Positions 27,259 to 36,013 of a stretch of 64,000 nt of DNA are shown piece by piece. The DNA is from an uncultured Chlorobiaceae bacterium (GTDB lineage Bacteria; Bacteroidota; Chlorobiia; Chlorobiales; Chlorobiaceae). A program made the position numbers and the translations under genes. The notes beneath the pieces are model-generated. The model had not been told where the DNA came from. It did no database searches and saw nothing but the letters and a program-made list of their open reading frames with translations. How positions within the stretch are numbered: the first letter of the stretch is position 1; each line of letters opens with the position of its first letter. The DNA lies in NCBI GenBank assembly GCA_903839405.1, contig CAIMCD010000027.1:1-64000 (forward strand). The letters are read 5' to 3'.

Positions 27259-27291
27259 CAAAAAGCCAGCCTTCGGGTTGGCTTTTTTTTT
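27259..27291 (+). terminator. Rho-independent terminator of groESL
   Basis: AAAAGCCAGCC-TTCG-GGTTGGCTTTTTTTTT: a stable stem with a TTCG loop and nine T's, starting ~25 bases after the groEL stop. Confidence 0.95.
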
Positions 27292-27310
27292 GTGATTGAT
27301 GGCTATTTTT

Positions 27311-27337
27311 GACTATTATAAAGTCTTTATTATAGTC
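27311..27337. promoter_or_regulatory. Palindromic operator of the toxin-antitoxin pair
   Basis: GACTATTATAAAG-T-CTTTATTATAGTC has two 13-base arms with a single mismatch. It contains TATTATA-type -10 sequences and lies 20 bases before the antitoxin ATG, where autorepression by the antitoxin (or the complex) would be expected. Confidence 0.75.
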
Positions 27338-27356
27338 AACAGCGGAGAGAGCTCTC

Positions 27357-27641
27357 ATGAAATACAGTACCTCGATCAAGCCCATCAGCTTTTTGAAAAC
27401 GCACGCTTCGGAAGTTATTCGTGAAGTTTCGGCCAATAGAGGCACCATGATTATCACGCACAACGGTGAAGCGAAGGTGATTGTGCAGGATGTGCATCTC
27501 TACGAAGAGACCCAGGAGAGCCTTGCTTTGCTGAAAATACTGGCACAAAGTTCTCAGAGTATTGAGCAGGGCCGCTTTAAGCCTGCCAGTGAATCGTTTG
27601 GGTTGATCCGCCAGCGTATTGCCAATCAGCCGGAGTTATGA
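27357..27641 (+). CDS. Phd/YefM-family antitoxin
   Basis: The 94-residue antitoxin has a Phd/YefM-type DNA-binding fold: STSIKPISFLKTHASEVIREV, then GTMIITHNGEAKVIVQDVHLYEE, followed by a charged helical tail that would bind the toxin. A GGAGAG box precedes the ATG. Its stop overlaps the toxin start (ATGA), so the two are translationally coupled. It probably represses its own operon through the palindrome upstream. Confidence 0.92.
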   Translation: MKYSTSIKPISFLKTHASEVIREVSANRGTMIITHNGEAKVIVQDVHLYEETQESLALLKILAQSSQSIEQGRFKPASESFGLIRQRIANQPEL

Positions 27642-27961
27642 ACAATGCTGTTTTCCTGACGGACGATGCTGAGGCCGATATTCTGGATATCTGGCGCTAT
27701 GTTGCCCGTCATGATTCGGTTGAACGAGCCGGTTTCCTGCTTGATGTATTGCAGGAAACGTGTTTGACTCTTGGAAGTTTTCCTGATCGGGGCCATTGTC
27801 CAGCGGAACTGCAGAGAGTGCATGTGCTGGAGTATCGCGAACTTCACTACAAGCCGTACCGGATCATTTACCGGATCGTCGATTCCAGGGTTTTTATTCA
27901 CTGTGTTCTTGATGGCAGAAGAAATCTTCAGGATCTTCTTCTCGAACGATTGCTGCGATAG
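27638..27961 (+). CDS. RelE/ParE-family toxin
   Basis: The 107-residue toxin shows the family pattern LTDDAEADILDIWRYVA (N-terminal helical hairpin), PDRGHCPAEL, LEYRELHYKPYRIIYRIVDSRVFIHCVLDGRR. The YRIIYR and C-terminal DGRR strand correspond to the beta-sheet core of RelE/ParE proteins. Whether it cleaves mRNA on the ribosome or targets gyrase cannot be told from the sequence. It overlaps the antitoxin by four bases. The frame is intact, so the module looks functional. Confidence 0.92.
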   Translation: MNNAVFLTDDAEADILDIWRYVARHDSVERAGFLLDVLQETCLTLGSFPDRGHCPAELQRVHVLEYRELHYKPYRIIYRIVDSRVFIHCVLDGRRNLQDLLLERLLR

Positions 27962-27975
27962 CTCGGGTTGGGCGC

Positions 27976-29901
27976 TTAATCCTTTGCTGGTAAATCATTA
28001 AGCAGGTTTTCTACGGAGCTGGTTATTGCGGCGTCTCCACGGCGTGCGGCTCTCAGTGCGTCAATCGGTTCAGGGTTGTTTTGTTTTGCATGCAAAACAG
28101 CCAATGGCTTGAGTTCGGCAAAATGCTCCATAATCATCCGGTGTACAAAAATGTATCCGCCGCCCGCCTTTCGCAAAAAGAGTAGCGCTGCAGCATGATC
28201 CAGAAAGCGCACATACCGTAACGGCGCGAATCCATTGAGCCAGAGGAGAAGACGCAAAACACCGTGCTGGATACATGCATACCCCCCGAAGATCATTCCA
28301 CCGAATATACCGAAGCCTATTCCGTAGTTCATCCCGACCATCAGGATAATGTTGCGTAGCCTTTCGACGTTTAGTTCACTTTGAAACAATAAATTGTAAA
28401 GTTCGTAGAGCAGCAGTCCGCTGCCCAGCCCGCAGGTCATCCCGAAGGCAAGCCCTACAAAGAGGGCATTTTTCAGAGAGCGGTAGATCCCTTCGTTAGG
28501 CACCATCCTTTCACTCATTTCCTGAAATATGGTATTGTTTTTCATCAGCCAGAAGATCAGTACGATGAGCATTGCACTGAGTATTCCGCCGAACTGTCCG
28601 CCGAACACTCCACCGAGCGCACTGATGAGTAGTACGAATAAAAAATTTTTAAAAAAATTAAGGAGGTTTAGAGTTTTTAACCATCGCCAAGGCTCTAAAT
28701 TTCCCTCTGCGAGCTTTATGTTGCCAGTGGTTAGCAGCCCTCTGTACAGTCCGACGCTCAGCCCGAAGCCCATCCCGAAGCCCAGCAAGCTGAGCACTGG
28801 CATATTGATCAACCAAGAGATCGTTCCGACGAGCACCCCGACGAAGATTCCTGAGGTTATCGGGGAAACTATCTTATGCATGATTTTAAGGTTATTCGGC
28901 AGCAAGCTTGGCTGGAGTTGTTCGAGGTAGAAGAGGCTTTGATCTCGCTCTTTCATGGAGCGGGCCAGGCGTGAAAGCCAGGCTATTGTCTGCTCCGGTG
29001 TATAGGACGTCGAGTCACGCCGTGTGAACATCCTTTCGATGTAGGTGTTGAAGAGGTTCTTGCGGCGCTCTTCAAGGGTGCCGGTTTCAAGTGCTTTGGC
29101 AGCATCCTTTGAGCCGGAAAAGGCAAGCTGCATGATGCTGAGCATGAGCGGTGTATCGAGCAAATCCTGAAGCGTTTGATCTTCAGTAATCAGCTTTCGT
29201 ACCCTCTCAAGCGGTGCTCCGGCCTGCGCCAGATAGCGGTCAACCTGTTCAAACTCCAGCGGCTGAATGGTCACGGCGGCTGGCAGATGCAGTTTTTTCG
29301 CAAGCGCACCATACTCCTCAGCACGGCTGCACAGGGCAAGTGGCAAGAGGCCGTGCTCCGTGCGGAAGGTGTTGATGGCCTCAACACAGGCCTCGCGGTA
29401 TTCACGGGCCACTTCGTCGAGACCGTCAAGCAGCGGTAGCACATCGTGATTTTTTATTAAAAACCGGGTGGTATTTTTATTGACGCCGAACTGCCGGTGC
29501 AGCTCATCGGCCAGCCACTCGGCAAGGGGCAAGCGCTGCACCGCCCAGGATGACAAGTTAAAAATGACCGGTACGGGTTTTTCGTGATGCTGCTTCGCCT
29601 CCGTGATGAGGTCGCGCGCAAGCTCAAGCAGCAGGGTTGTTTTGCCGGAGCCGGGTTCGCCAAGCAGCAGCAAGGTGTCGTTGAAGCGGTGAAAAACCTC
29701 GCTTATTGGCGTGCCGCTTGGCCATGTGACGGGCTGAGTGCTGGTTCCGTCAACGCAGAGCTTCCACGGATGTTCTATGGCGCCCGGAGTCTCTTTCAGG
29801 CCAAGTTCAAGGCGGGCGACGTGGTAAAGTGAGTGCTCAAGACCGGGTTTAACCCAATCATGCAAAACACGTTTCAGCATGCGCTCCCGGTTGCGCTTCA
29901 T
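27976..29901 (-). CDS. NACHT-domain ATPase with multi-pass membrane C-terminus
   Basis: This 641-residue STAND-class protein has a short helical N-terminus, then a NACHT NTPase with Walker A LLGEPGSGKTTLLLEL (81-96), the conserved FNLSSWA strand and Walker B VLPLLDGLDEV (~154-164), with CSRAEEY as the sensor-1 arginine motif. From ~345 to ~570 there are about six to eight hydrophobic, Gly-rich transmembrane segments (SGIFVGVLVGTISWLI, GIGFGIFGGMIFGGY). The C-terminal ~70 residues are soluble (FLDHAAALLFLRKAGGGYIFVHRMIMEHF). Known relatives act as sensors or in anti-phage defence; the membrane part may be the effector. A tiny membrane protein is encoded 15 bases upstream. Confidence 0.9.
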   Translation of the reverse strand: MKRNRERMLKRVLHDWVKPGLEHSLYHVARLELGLKETPGAIEHPWKLCVDGTSTQPVTWPSGTPISEVFHRFNDTLLLLGEPGSGKTTLLLELARDLITEAKQHHEKPVPVIFNLSSWAVQRLPLAEWLADELHRQFGVNKNTTRFLIKNHDVLPLLDGLDEVAREYREACVEAINTFRTEHGLLPLALCSRAEEYGALAKKLHLPAAVTIQPLEFEQVDRYLAQAGAPLERVRKLITEDQTLQDLLDTPLMLSIMQLAFSGSKDAAKALETGTLEERRKNLFNTYIERMFTRRDSTSYTPEQTIAWLSRLARSMKERDQSLFYLEQLQPSLLPNNLKIMHKIVSPITSGIFVGVLVGTISWLINMPVLSLLGFGMGFGLSVGLYRGLLTTGNIKLAEGNLEPWRWLKTLNLLNFFKNFLFVLLISALGGVFGGQFGGILSAMLIVLIFWLMKNNTIFQEMSERMVPNEGIYRSLKNALFVGLAFGMTCGLGSGLLLYELYNLLFQSELNVERLRNIILMVGMNYGIGFGIFGGMIFGGYACIQHGVLRLLLWLNGFAPLRYVRFLDHAAALLFLRKAGGGYIFVHRMIMEHFAELKPLAVLHAKQNNPEPIDALRAARRGDAAITSSVENLLNDLPAKD

Positions 29902-29916
29902 CAGCGCCTCGCCTGG

Positions 29917-30099
29917 TTAGGCTGGTTCCTGCGTTTTTTGTTCCTGGAATTTTTTGAAAAGCCAAGTGATTATTCCCGCCAAAAAAAGAAGGATAGCGAC
30001 AATGCTTGCCCAAGCGCCAAGAACTTGTGCTCCTTTTTCGGAGAAGCACCATTGCCAGTTAGAGTGAAGCCAGCTCCAGATGGATGCAATGAATCTCAT
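29917..30099 (-). CDS. Small single-pass membrane protein upstream of the NACHT gene
   Basis: The 60-residue product has one strong transmembrane helix (VLGAWASIVAILLFLAGIITWLF) flanked by a Trp-rich N-terminus and a basic, Gln-rich tail (KKFQEQKTQ). Its stop is 15 bases from the NACHT ATG on the same strand, so the pair is very likely co-transcribed. Size, position and composition suggest a membrane partner or regulator of the NACHT protein. No family name can be given. Confidence 0.65.
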   Translation of the reverse strand: MRFIASIWSWLHSNWQWCFSEKGAQVLGAWASIVAILLFLAGIITWLFKKFQEQKTQEPA

Positions 30100-30350
30100 G
30101 GTTGCAACTCTGTTGTCATGTGCTCTTGCATTTTTGCGTTGACGGCGCGATATGGGGAAGATGTTGTGCAGTTAAAAGCTAGGCATTGCCGTATCTTTGC
30201 GCAAACGTTCTGCCGTAAAACGGTAAGGTGATAGCTCCTAAAGCACAAAGAAACGGAGAAAAATGGCCAGAGGAATATGCAAAGGGTTACGGAAGAGTTT
30301 TTTATCTTCCCGATGACCTTTTTATGCAATTGATTATTCAAAATTTTACC

Positions 30351-31034
30351 ATGAAAGCCGTAGTTCTTCTGAGCGGGGGGATGGACAGCCTTGTTACCAC
30401 CGCGATTGCCAGCCAGATGGGCTTTGAGCTGGCGGCCATGCATGTCAATTACGGCCAGCGTACCTGGCAGAAGGAGCTGGACTCCTTTCGCGCTATCTGT
30501 AACCACTATCATATTCAGCAGCGCCTTGAGGTCAATGCCGATTTTCTGGGTCAGATTGGCGGTTCCTCTCTGACCGATCTCTCCATGCCGGTGAGCGGCG
30601 CCGACCTGCAGGGTGAGGCGGCTATTCCAACCAGTTATGTCCCTTTCCGCAACGCCGGGTTTCTCTCCATGGCGGTCAGTTGGTCGGAAGTTCTGGGCGC
30701 GGAAAAGATTTTTATCGGGGCGGTTGAGGAGGACTCTTCCGGTTATCCCGACTGCCGCAAGGTTTTTTATGAGGCCTTCAACCGGGTTATTGAGCTCGGC
30801 ACAAAACCCGAAACCAACATCGAGATTCTCACTCCGCTCATTGAAATGCAGAAATCCGACATTGTGCGCCGAGGCATAGAGCTTGATGTGCCCTTCGGTT
30901 ACAGTTGGTCATGCTATAAAAGCGAGGGCAAGGCTTGCGGCGTATGCGACAGTTGCGCCCGCCGGCTCCGTGCCTTTGAGTGGATGGGTATTCCTGATCC
31001 GATTGATTATGAGGTGCGCCCTCACTATATTTAA
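30351..31034 (+). CDS. queC: 7-cyano-7-deazaguanine synthase
   Basis: QueC makes preQ0 from 7-carboxy-7-deazaguanine, ATP and ammonia in queuosine synthesis. The PP-loop motif [13 protein letters not shown] is at the N-terminus, [15 protein letters not shown] and [14 protein letters not shown] follow, and the zinc-binding C-terminus reads [19 protein letters not shown]. The track ORF begins at 30228, but the ATG at 30351 directly precedes the conserved [10 protein letters not shown] start, giving 227 aa, the usual length. queA of the same pathway is at 50.2 kb. Confidence 0.96.
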   Translation: MKAVVLLSGGMDSLVTTAIASQMGFELAAMHVNYGQRTWQKELDSFRAICNHYHIQQRLEVNADFLGQIGGSSLTDLSMPVSGADLQGEAAIPTSYVPFRNAGFLSMAVSWSEVLGAEKIFIGAVEEDSSGYPDCRKVFYEAFNRVIELGTKPETNIEILTPLIEMQKSDIVRRGIELDVPFGYSWSCYKSEGKACGVCDSCARRLRAFEWMGIPDPIDYEVRPHYI

Positions 31035-31088
31035 CCTTGTTCATCCTCAAGTGGCAGGACGTTGTAACCCCCACAATACCATTTTGTT

Positions 31089-31769
31089 ATGAAATCTGTT
31101 CCTGTAGTTTCTTCCTCCAGCGAGTCGCTTCATGCACGCTTTACCCAATCATTTGGCCTTATGGCCGCCATCTGGATTGCAGGGCTGGTTGGCCACTTTA
31201 CCCCGCTGCTTGAGTGGCCCGCACTGGTGATCTATGTTCTTGGCTCGATTGCTCTTGTGCTCTGGCGCGGGAGCAGCCTCGGCGAATGGCAGGAGATGTA
31301 CCTTGCCGGGGGAAATTTGAAGAAGTCGCTCTTGTGGGGTCTCATTGGTGGTACGCTTTTGTTGGTGATGGCCATGATCAATACGGCGACCATGATGAAG
31401 CAGAACAACGGAGCGGCAATGATGTCGGGGATGCAGTATCTGCTGGTCAATCGTTCGCTGCTTTATCTGTATCCGATTCTGGTTCTCGCCGAAGAGTTCT
31501 TCTGGAGAGGAATCATGCTCTCTGCCCTGATTGAGCGGGGAGTGAACAAACATCTGGCGGTTGTGTTGACAACCCTCTTTTTTCTACTCAACCATTTTGC
31601 CGTTGCTCCGGTCAATATGCTGGAGCGGGCGATGATGGCGATGATGGCATTCCCGTTGGGTATTCTTGGCGGTTACATTGTGGTGAACACCCGCAATGTC
31701 TGGGGGAGTGTACTCGTGCACATGATTGTGATGACCTCCATGATCGCCGCCATTCAGATTATTTTCTAG
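31089..31769 (+). CDS. CPBP-family intramembrane metalloprotease-like protein
   Basis: This 226-residue, roughly six-helix membrane protein carries the CPBP/CAAX-protease motifs: LAEEFFWRGIMLSAL (EExxxR), TLFFLLNHFAV (FxxxH) and GSVLVHMIVM (third motif with His). The catalytic Glu and His residues are all present. In bacteria these proteins process or mature peptides or modify membrane partners. It follows queC by 54 bases on the same strand and precedes trpA; the grouping seems incidental. Confidence 0.88.
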   Translation: MKSVPVVSSSSESLHARFTQSFGLMAAIWIAGLVGHFTPLLEWPALVIYVLGSIALVLWRGSSLGEWQEMYLAGGNLKKSLLWGLIGGTLLLVMAMINTATMMKQNNGAAMMSGMQYLLVNRSLLYLYPILVLAEEFFWRGIMLSALIERGVNKHLAVVLTTLFFLLNHFAVAPVNMLERAMMAMMAFPLGILGGYIVVNTRNVWGSVLVHMIVMTSMIAAIQIIF

Positions 31770-31803
31770 AATTTCTGGTTGCCCGGAAATATAACCGTTG
31801 CTT

Positions 31804-32607
31804 ATGCCCGAAAACAGAATTACGACCCTGTTGAAGCAGGATAAAAAACTGCTGATCGCCTACTATATGCCGGAGTTTCCGGTGGCGGGCGCGACGCTGC
31901 CGGTGCTTGAGGCGCTGGAGGAGAGCGGTGCCGATATTATTGAGCTGGGCATGCCCTATTCCGACCCGATCGGCGACGGGCCGGTGATACAGGCGGCGGC
32001 TCATAAGGCCATCCGTAACGGCGTTTCGATTAAAACGCTGCTTGAGCTGGTACGCAAGGCGCGCCGTGGCGAGGGGTGCCGCAAGATAACCGCTCCGATC
32101 CTCTTGATGGGCTACTGCAACCCTGTGATCTCCTATGGCAGTGATTGTTTTTTAAGCGATGCTTGTGACGCCGGCGTCGACGGGCTGCTGATTCCCGACC
32201 TGCCTCCCGAGGAGGCGGCGGATTTTCTTGAACGGGCCAAAGGGTTCGGCATAGCGGTTGTCTTTCTGATCTCGCCCGTGACTCCGCCGGAACGCATCGA
32301 GATGATCGACTCGCTCTCAACCGATTTTTCCTACTGTTTGGCGGTCAATGCCACAACCGGCACGGCCAAGCTTGCCGATACGGCCACCGAATCGGCCGTG
32401 GACGACTACCTGAAACGGGTACGCCGTCACACCCGCAAAAAGTTTGTTGTCGGCTTTGGCATCAAGGACAAGGCCCGCGTAGAGCACATGTGGAGTTTGG
32501 CCGATGGAGCCGTTGTGGGTACAGCGCTCCTGGAGCATATTGCCGGATCATCAACGCCAGAGGAGTGTGCCCTTTTGGCCGCTGAGTTCTGGAAAACGCT
32601 GAAGTGA
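31804..32607 (+). CDS. trpA: Tryptophan synthase alpha chain
   Basis: TrpA cleaves indole-3-glycerol phosphate to indole, which passes through a tunnel to TrpB. The catalytic Glu and Asp are visible in IIELGMPYSDPIGDGPVIQ; LLIPDLPPEEA and the phosphate-binding KFVVGFGIKDKAR and GAVVGTALLEHI complete the TIM barrel. The ATG at 31804 (MPENRI) is preferred to the TTG two codons earlier in the track, giving 267 aa. It lies apart from trpB. Confidence 0.96.
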   Translation: MPENRITTLLKQDKKLLIAYYMPEFPVAGATLPVLEALEESGADIIELGMPYSDPIGDGPVIQAAAHKAIRNGVSIKTLLELVRKARRGEGCRKITAPILLMGYCNPVISYGSDCFLSDACDAGVDGLLIPDLPPEEAADFLERAKGFGIAVVFLISPVTPPERIEMIDSLSTDFSYCLAVNATTGTAKLADTATESAVDDYLKRVRRHTRKKFVVGFGIKDKARVEHMWSLADGAVVGTALLEHIAGSSTPEECALLAAEFWKTLK

Positions 32608-32639
32608 TTCAACGACGTGGGCGATTATAAATGTTCATG

Positions 32640-32748
32640 TGTCATCCCGAACGCCAGAGAGGGATCTCATGCAGGCATATCTGGAAATGAGGTGTGCTAC
32701 TGGGTCAGAGAGATTTCTCACCCGAGTTCCTCGGGATTCGAAATGACA
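32640..32748. repeat. MITE-like short inverted-terminal repeat element
   Basis: The ~109-base element begins TGTCATCCCGAA and ends TTCGAAATGACA, imperfect terminal inverted repeats (10 of 12 match), with an internal hairpin CCCGAG-TTC-CTCGGG. The pattern, including GAGGGATCT and GAGATTTCTC inside, is that of small dispersed repeats found between genes in many bacteria. It has no coding capacity. Confidence 0.7.
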
Positions 32749-32819
32749 CGGCGGGGTGCATCTCATCGCTTTTCAGTTCAAATCCGGAATCAAAAATCCA
32801 TCATCATGAGAGCTGAGTA

Positions 32820-33845
32820 ATGAGCACCGCCGAACCGCACTTCCCTTCGGTTGATATCATTATCCCTTATTTCAAGCGGCGTGAGCTGCTTGAGCAAACT
32901 CTGGACTCGCTTGAAAAAACCCTCTACCCCATAGTGCGCATTATTGTGGTTGATAACGGGGGTAGGGAGGCCGGGCTTGTTTTTCTGGTGAAACGGTACC
33001 GCAACGCACGCCTTGTGCGACTTCCGGAAAACAGGGGATATGCCGGTGGCTGCAATGAGGGGCTCCGTCACTCGGAGGCCGATTATGTGGTTTTTATGAA
33101 TGATGATACCGAGCACGATCCCGAGTGGCTGCAGGAGCTTGTTTCTGCCGCTCTCAAGGATGAGCGCACCGGTGCCCTGCAGCCGAAAATCCTCTCGCTG
33201 AAAAGCTTCCGCAAGGGTAAACGGGTGTTTGATTATGCCGGTGGAGCTGGAGGCATGATCGACCGGCTTGGTTATCCCTACTGTTTGGGGCGCACGTTTT
33301 CTGACGTTGAAGAGGACCGTGGGCAGTACGATACCCCTCAGGAGATTTTTTGGGCATCGGGCGTGGCCATGTTTGCAAAACGAGCCGTGGTGGATGAGTT
33401 GGGCGGGTTTGATGACGGTTTTTTTATGCATATGGAGGAGATTGATCTCTCCTGGCGGATGCAGCTTGCCGGCTGGCATGTGCGCTCGGTGCCTTCGTCC
33501 GTGGTGCTGCACGAAGGGGGAGCCTCTCTTCCTGCTGGATCGGCTGAAAAAATCTATTTCAACCACCGCAACAACCTCGCCATGCTGCTCAAAAACCGGA
33601 GCGTGGCCGAGCTCTCTTGGGTCATGCCGTTAAGGCTCCTGCTTGAAGTTGCGGCGGCACTTTTTTATCTCACAGAAATTCCCGGCGGCCTGAAAAAATC
33701 CGGAGCGGTATTTCGGGCACTGGCTTACAATATCCGCCATATCGGCGCCATCCTCAAGAAGCGCAAGGTCGTGCAGGCCATAAGGGTAACGAGGGAGCAA
33801 GCTCTGTTCCGTTACTCTCCGCTCTCAATTTTCTTTCGGAGGTAA
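32820..33845 (+). CDS. Family 2 glycosyltransferase (rhamnosyltransferase type)
   Basis: This 341-residue GT-A-fold enzyme opens SVDIIIPYFKRRELLEQTLDSL, with the nucleotide-binding VVDNGG, the NRGYAGGCNEGL strand, the metal-binding DDT in VVFMNDDTEHD, and the acceptor-side GGFDDGFFMHMEEIDLSWR (the ED/ExDL acidic pair). The overall form is that of GT2 rhamnosyl- or galactofuranosyl-type transferases of O-antigen or exopolysaccharide. A short hydrophobic stretch near 275-295 (LRLLLEVAAALFYLTEI) may hold it at the membrane. No polysaccharide cluster surrounds it. Confidence 0.9.
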   Translation: MSTAEPHFPSVDIIIPYFKRRELLEQTLDSLEKTLYPIVRIIVVDNGGREAGLVFLVKRYRNARLVRLPENRGYAGGCNEGLRHSEADYVVFMNDDTEHDPEWLQELVSAALKDERTGALQPKILSLKSFRKGKRVFDYAGGAGGMIDRLGYPYCLGRTFSDVEEDRGQYDTPQEIFWASGVAMFAKRAVVDELGGFDDGFFMHMEEIDLSWRMQLAGWHVRSVPSSVVLHEGGASLPAGSAEKIYFNHRNNLAMLLKNRSVAELSWVMPLRLLLEVAAALFYLTEIPGGLKKSGAVFRALAYNIRHIGAILKKRKVVQAIRVTREQALFRYSPLSIFFRR

Positions 33846-33904
33846 GGCTCAACAAGCGTGATCGCCTCTCTTGCTAGCAGCGGCTCTACTCCCTTTCAGC
33901 CCGC

Positions 33905-34942
33905 TTATTTTTTCGGCAGATGCCCCCATTTGAGAAGATCCTGAACGGTTTCCAGGATGCTCTTTTTTATATCCATAAACGAGATGCCAAGCTCCCGCCG
34001 GATTTTGGAGTTGTCATAGCGCATGGTGCGTCCGATATTGGTACGGATATACTTGCCGGTATGTTTTGGCTGGGTATAGGAGAGCACTTTCATGAGGAGG
34101 GTGCCGGCACTTCCTGAAAAATCAAGTTTCGGCAGCGGATAGTTGCTGAAGCCTGAGCTTTTCAGCAGCGCCACCAGCTCCCGCATCTGCATGGATTCGG
34201 CCGCGCAAAGGTAACGTCCGCTTGCTTCGGCGGTTTCCATGGCCAGAATATGCGCTTTGGCCACATCACGCACATCCACAAAACCCCAGTTTATATCCAT
34301 GATGCCGGGATAGACCCCCGTCATGATATCGCGGATAATTTTGTTGGTGGTATTGAGCCCTGGGCTGAGCGATGGCCCGATAACCATAAAGGGATTGATA
34401 GCGACCAAGTCAAACGCCGGCTTCCTTTTCATGATGAAGTCCCATGCCGCAAGCTCGGCAAGGGTTTTTGAGTAGTGGTAGGGGTTGCGATCAAGCGAGG
34501 ACATGGTATTCCACTCTTTTTCGGTAAAGACGGTTTTGTTGTCCGGTTCATCCGTAATGGCCGCAATGGATGAGGTAAAAATCACCCGTTTCACCGAAGC
34601 GGCCTTCATGCAGCTCTCCAGCACGCTCTCCGTTCCGTTCACCGCCGGATCAACCAGATCGGTTTGAGGGTTTTTAACATTGATTTCGTAAGGACTTGCT
34701 GTATGCATCACATATTGGCATCCCGCCACAGCCCGGTCATATGCTCCGGCACGGCCGAGATCAGCCGTTATCAACTGAAGCCGCTCCTTTGCGCCCGGAA
34801 GGCTAAGCAGGAAGGGGTAGTTTTCGGGGCTTTTGCGTACGGTTCCCCTGACCCGGTAGCCTTTTATAAGCAGTTCGCTCACAATATGGGCGGCAATAAA
34901 TCCCGATGCACCGGTAACGCATACTTCTTGATTGGTTATCAT
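33905..34942 (-). CDS. Extended-SDR NAD(P)-dependent epimerase/reductase
   Basis: This 345-residue Rossmann enzyme has the dinucleotide motif VTGASGFIAAHIVSELL at the N-terminus, a middle HTASPY strand, and the catalytic YxxxK in YHYSKTLAE, with SS in FTSSIAA as the third residue. INPFMVIGPSLSP and FVDVRDVAKAHILA are typical of the dihydroflavonol-4-reductase-like branch, which reduces aldehydes or ketones on carbohydrates, terpenoids or polyketides. The specific substrate is unknown. It is convergent with the glycosyltransferase. Confidence 0.9.
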   Translation of the reverse strand: MITNQEVCVTGASGFIAAHIVSELLIKGYRVRGTVRKSPENYPFLLSLPGAKERLQLITADLGRAGAYDRAVAGCQYVMHTASPYEINVKNPQTDLVDPAVNGTESVLESCMKAASVKRVIFTSSIAAITDEPDNKTVFTEKEWNTMSSLDRNPYHYSKTLAELAAWDFIMKRKPAFDLVAINPFMVIGPSLSPGLNTTNKIIRDIMTGVYPGIMDINWGFVDVRDVAKAHILAMETAEASGRYLCAAESMQMRELVALLKSSGFSNYPLPKLDFSGSAGTLLMKVLSYTQPKHTGKYIRTNIGRTMRYDNSKIRRELGISFMDIKKSILETVQDLLKWGHLPKK

Positions 34943-35314
34943 TGTATCTACTCAACAAACAAAAGGTTGCAGGAAAAACGTCATTGCAGAACGCTGAGGC
35001 TGACGCAGCTGCCGAAAGTTGTTTTCAGATTGAAATGGGCTACTTCGGCAGCATGATAATGTACAACCGGCTTGGGGACTCTCCAATGGTTGTAGGCGCA
35101 CTCTTTCCAAGGTAAAGCCAGAAAAGGGTGAGCGGATTTTTATCAATTTTATCCACCCCTTTATTGCAAACATAGCCGCTTATGCTTACCATTAAAGTAA
35201 CAAAGCTTTTACAAAAAGAGCTAACCTTCCAAGGAGCGGTTTCTTCGGCCTCATCTCGCTGGAGCATCATCTTCTCTTTCCGGTTCACTCTTTAACCATT
35301 CAGTTCACCCTCTT
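34943..35314. other. Intergenic, no supported gene
   Basis: About 370 bases lie between the divergent SDR and PsiE-like genes. A track ORF at 35040-35288 (minus, 82 aa) has no recognisable feature. The region should hold both promoters, but no clear hexamers could be assigned. Confidence 0.35.
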
Positions 35315-35821
35315 ATGATGGCAACATTTGAAGATCGGCTGTTAAGTGCACTTCGGGCCTTTAATCATCTCCTTCATGCCTTTCTCGCTGTGGCACTGGT
35401 GATGGCAAGCTTGATGGTGGTCTGGGAGTTTTCCGTATCGGTGGTTCATGCGGTTGAGCTGAATAACCTTGCCCACGGTTTTTTGCAGTCACTCGGTACC
35501 CTTTTTATTGTGTGGACGCTCTCGAGCCTCATCTCGGCCGAAATCAACTATGTGCAGACCGGGGTCTTTCATGTGGTTGTGTTCATCGAGGTTGCCATGA
35601 TTACCCTTTTGCGTCAACTGATTGTTGAGCCGGTACGCACTGCGACGGCCGGCCAGAGTGTTGAACAGCTTTTCAATCCCTGGCATTATGGCCTTCTTCT
35701 GGCATCCCTTTTGGTGATAGGTATTTTGCATAAGCTGGTGACCAGTTCCGAAAAAAAATCTTCTGATCAAGATCCCTCCGGTACCGGTCAGAGTGGCAGC
35801 GCGCACCAGTCAATTTTATGA
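35315..35821 (+). CDS. PsiE-like integral membrane protein
   Basis: The 168-residue protein has four transmembrane helices (FLAVALVMASLMVVW, LFIVWTLSSLISAEI, VVVFIEVAMITLLRQLIV, LLASLLVIGILHKLV) and the PsiE-type line LRQLIVEPV after helix three. The PsiE family includes a phosphate-starvation-inducible protein of E. coli whose function is unknown. The hydrophilic tail (KKSSDQDPSGTGQ) is longer than usual. A double ATG leaves the start uncertain by one codon. Confidence 0.8.
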   Translation: MMATFEDRLLSALRAFNHLLHAFLAVALVMASLMVVWEFSVSVVHAVELNNLAHGFLQSLGTLFIVWTLSSLISAEINYVQTGVFHVVVFIEVAMITLLRQLIVEPVRTATAGQSVEQLFNPWHYGLLLASLLVIGILHKLVTSSEKKSSDQDPSGTGQSGSAHQSIL

Positions 35822-36013
35822 TGTGCACAGCCCTTAATACGTTATAATTCCATTATTATAGAGGTTTATTGCGTTTTTTGATTGTAATATTACTTTTGAT
35901 TGACGGGTGCTCTGGTGTGGCATCCCGTTTAGCAATGCTCCCTATGGGTATTATCAGCCTTGAATGTGTATCACTGAACTCTTTGTAAGACGAACGTAAA
36001 AGCCCTCCTCGCC

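Noticed and set aside
35040-35288. 82-aa minus-strand ORF between SDR and PsiE-like genes
   Set aside because: No start signal, no recognisable domain, and irregular composition; kept as intergenic.
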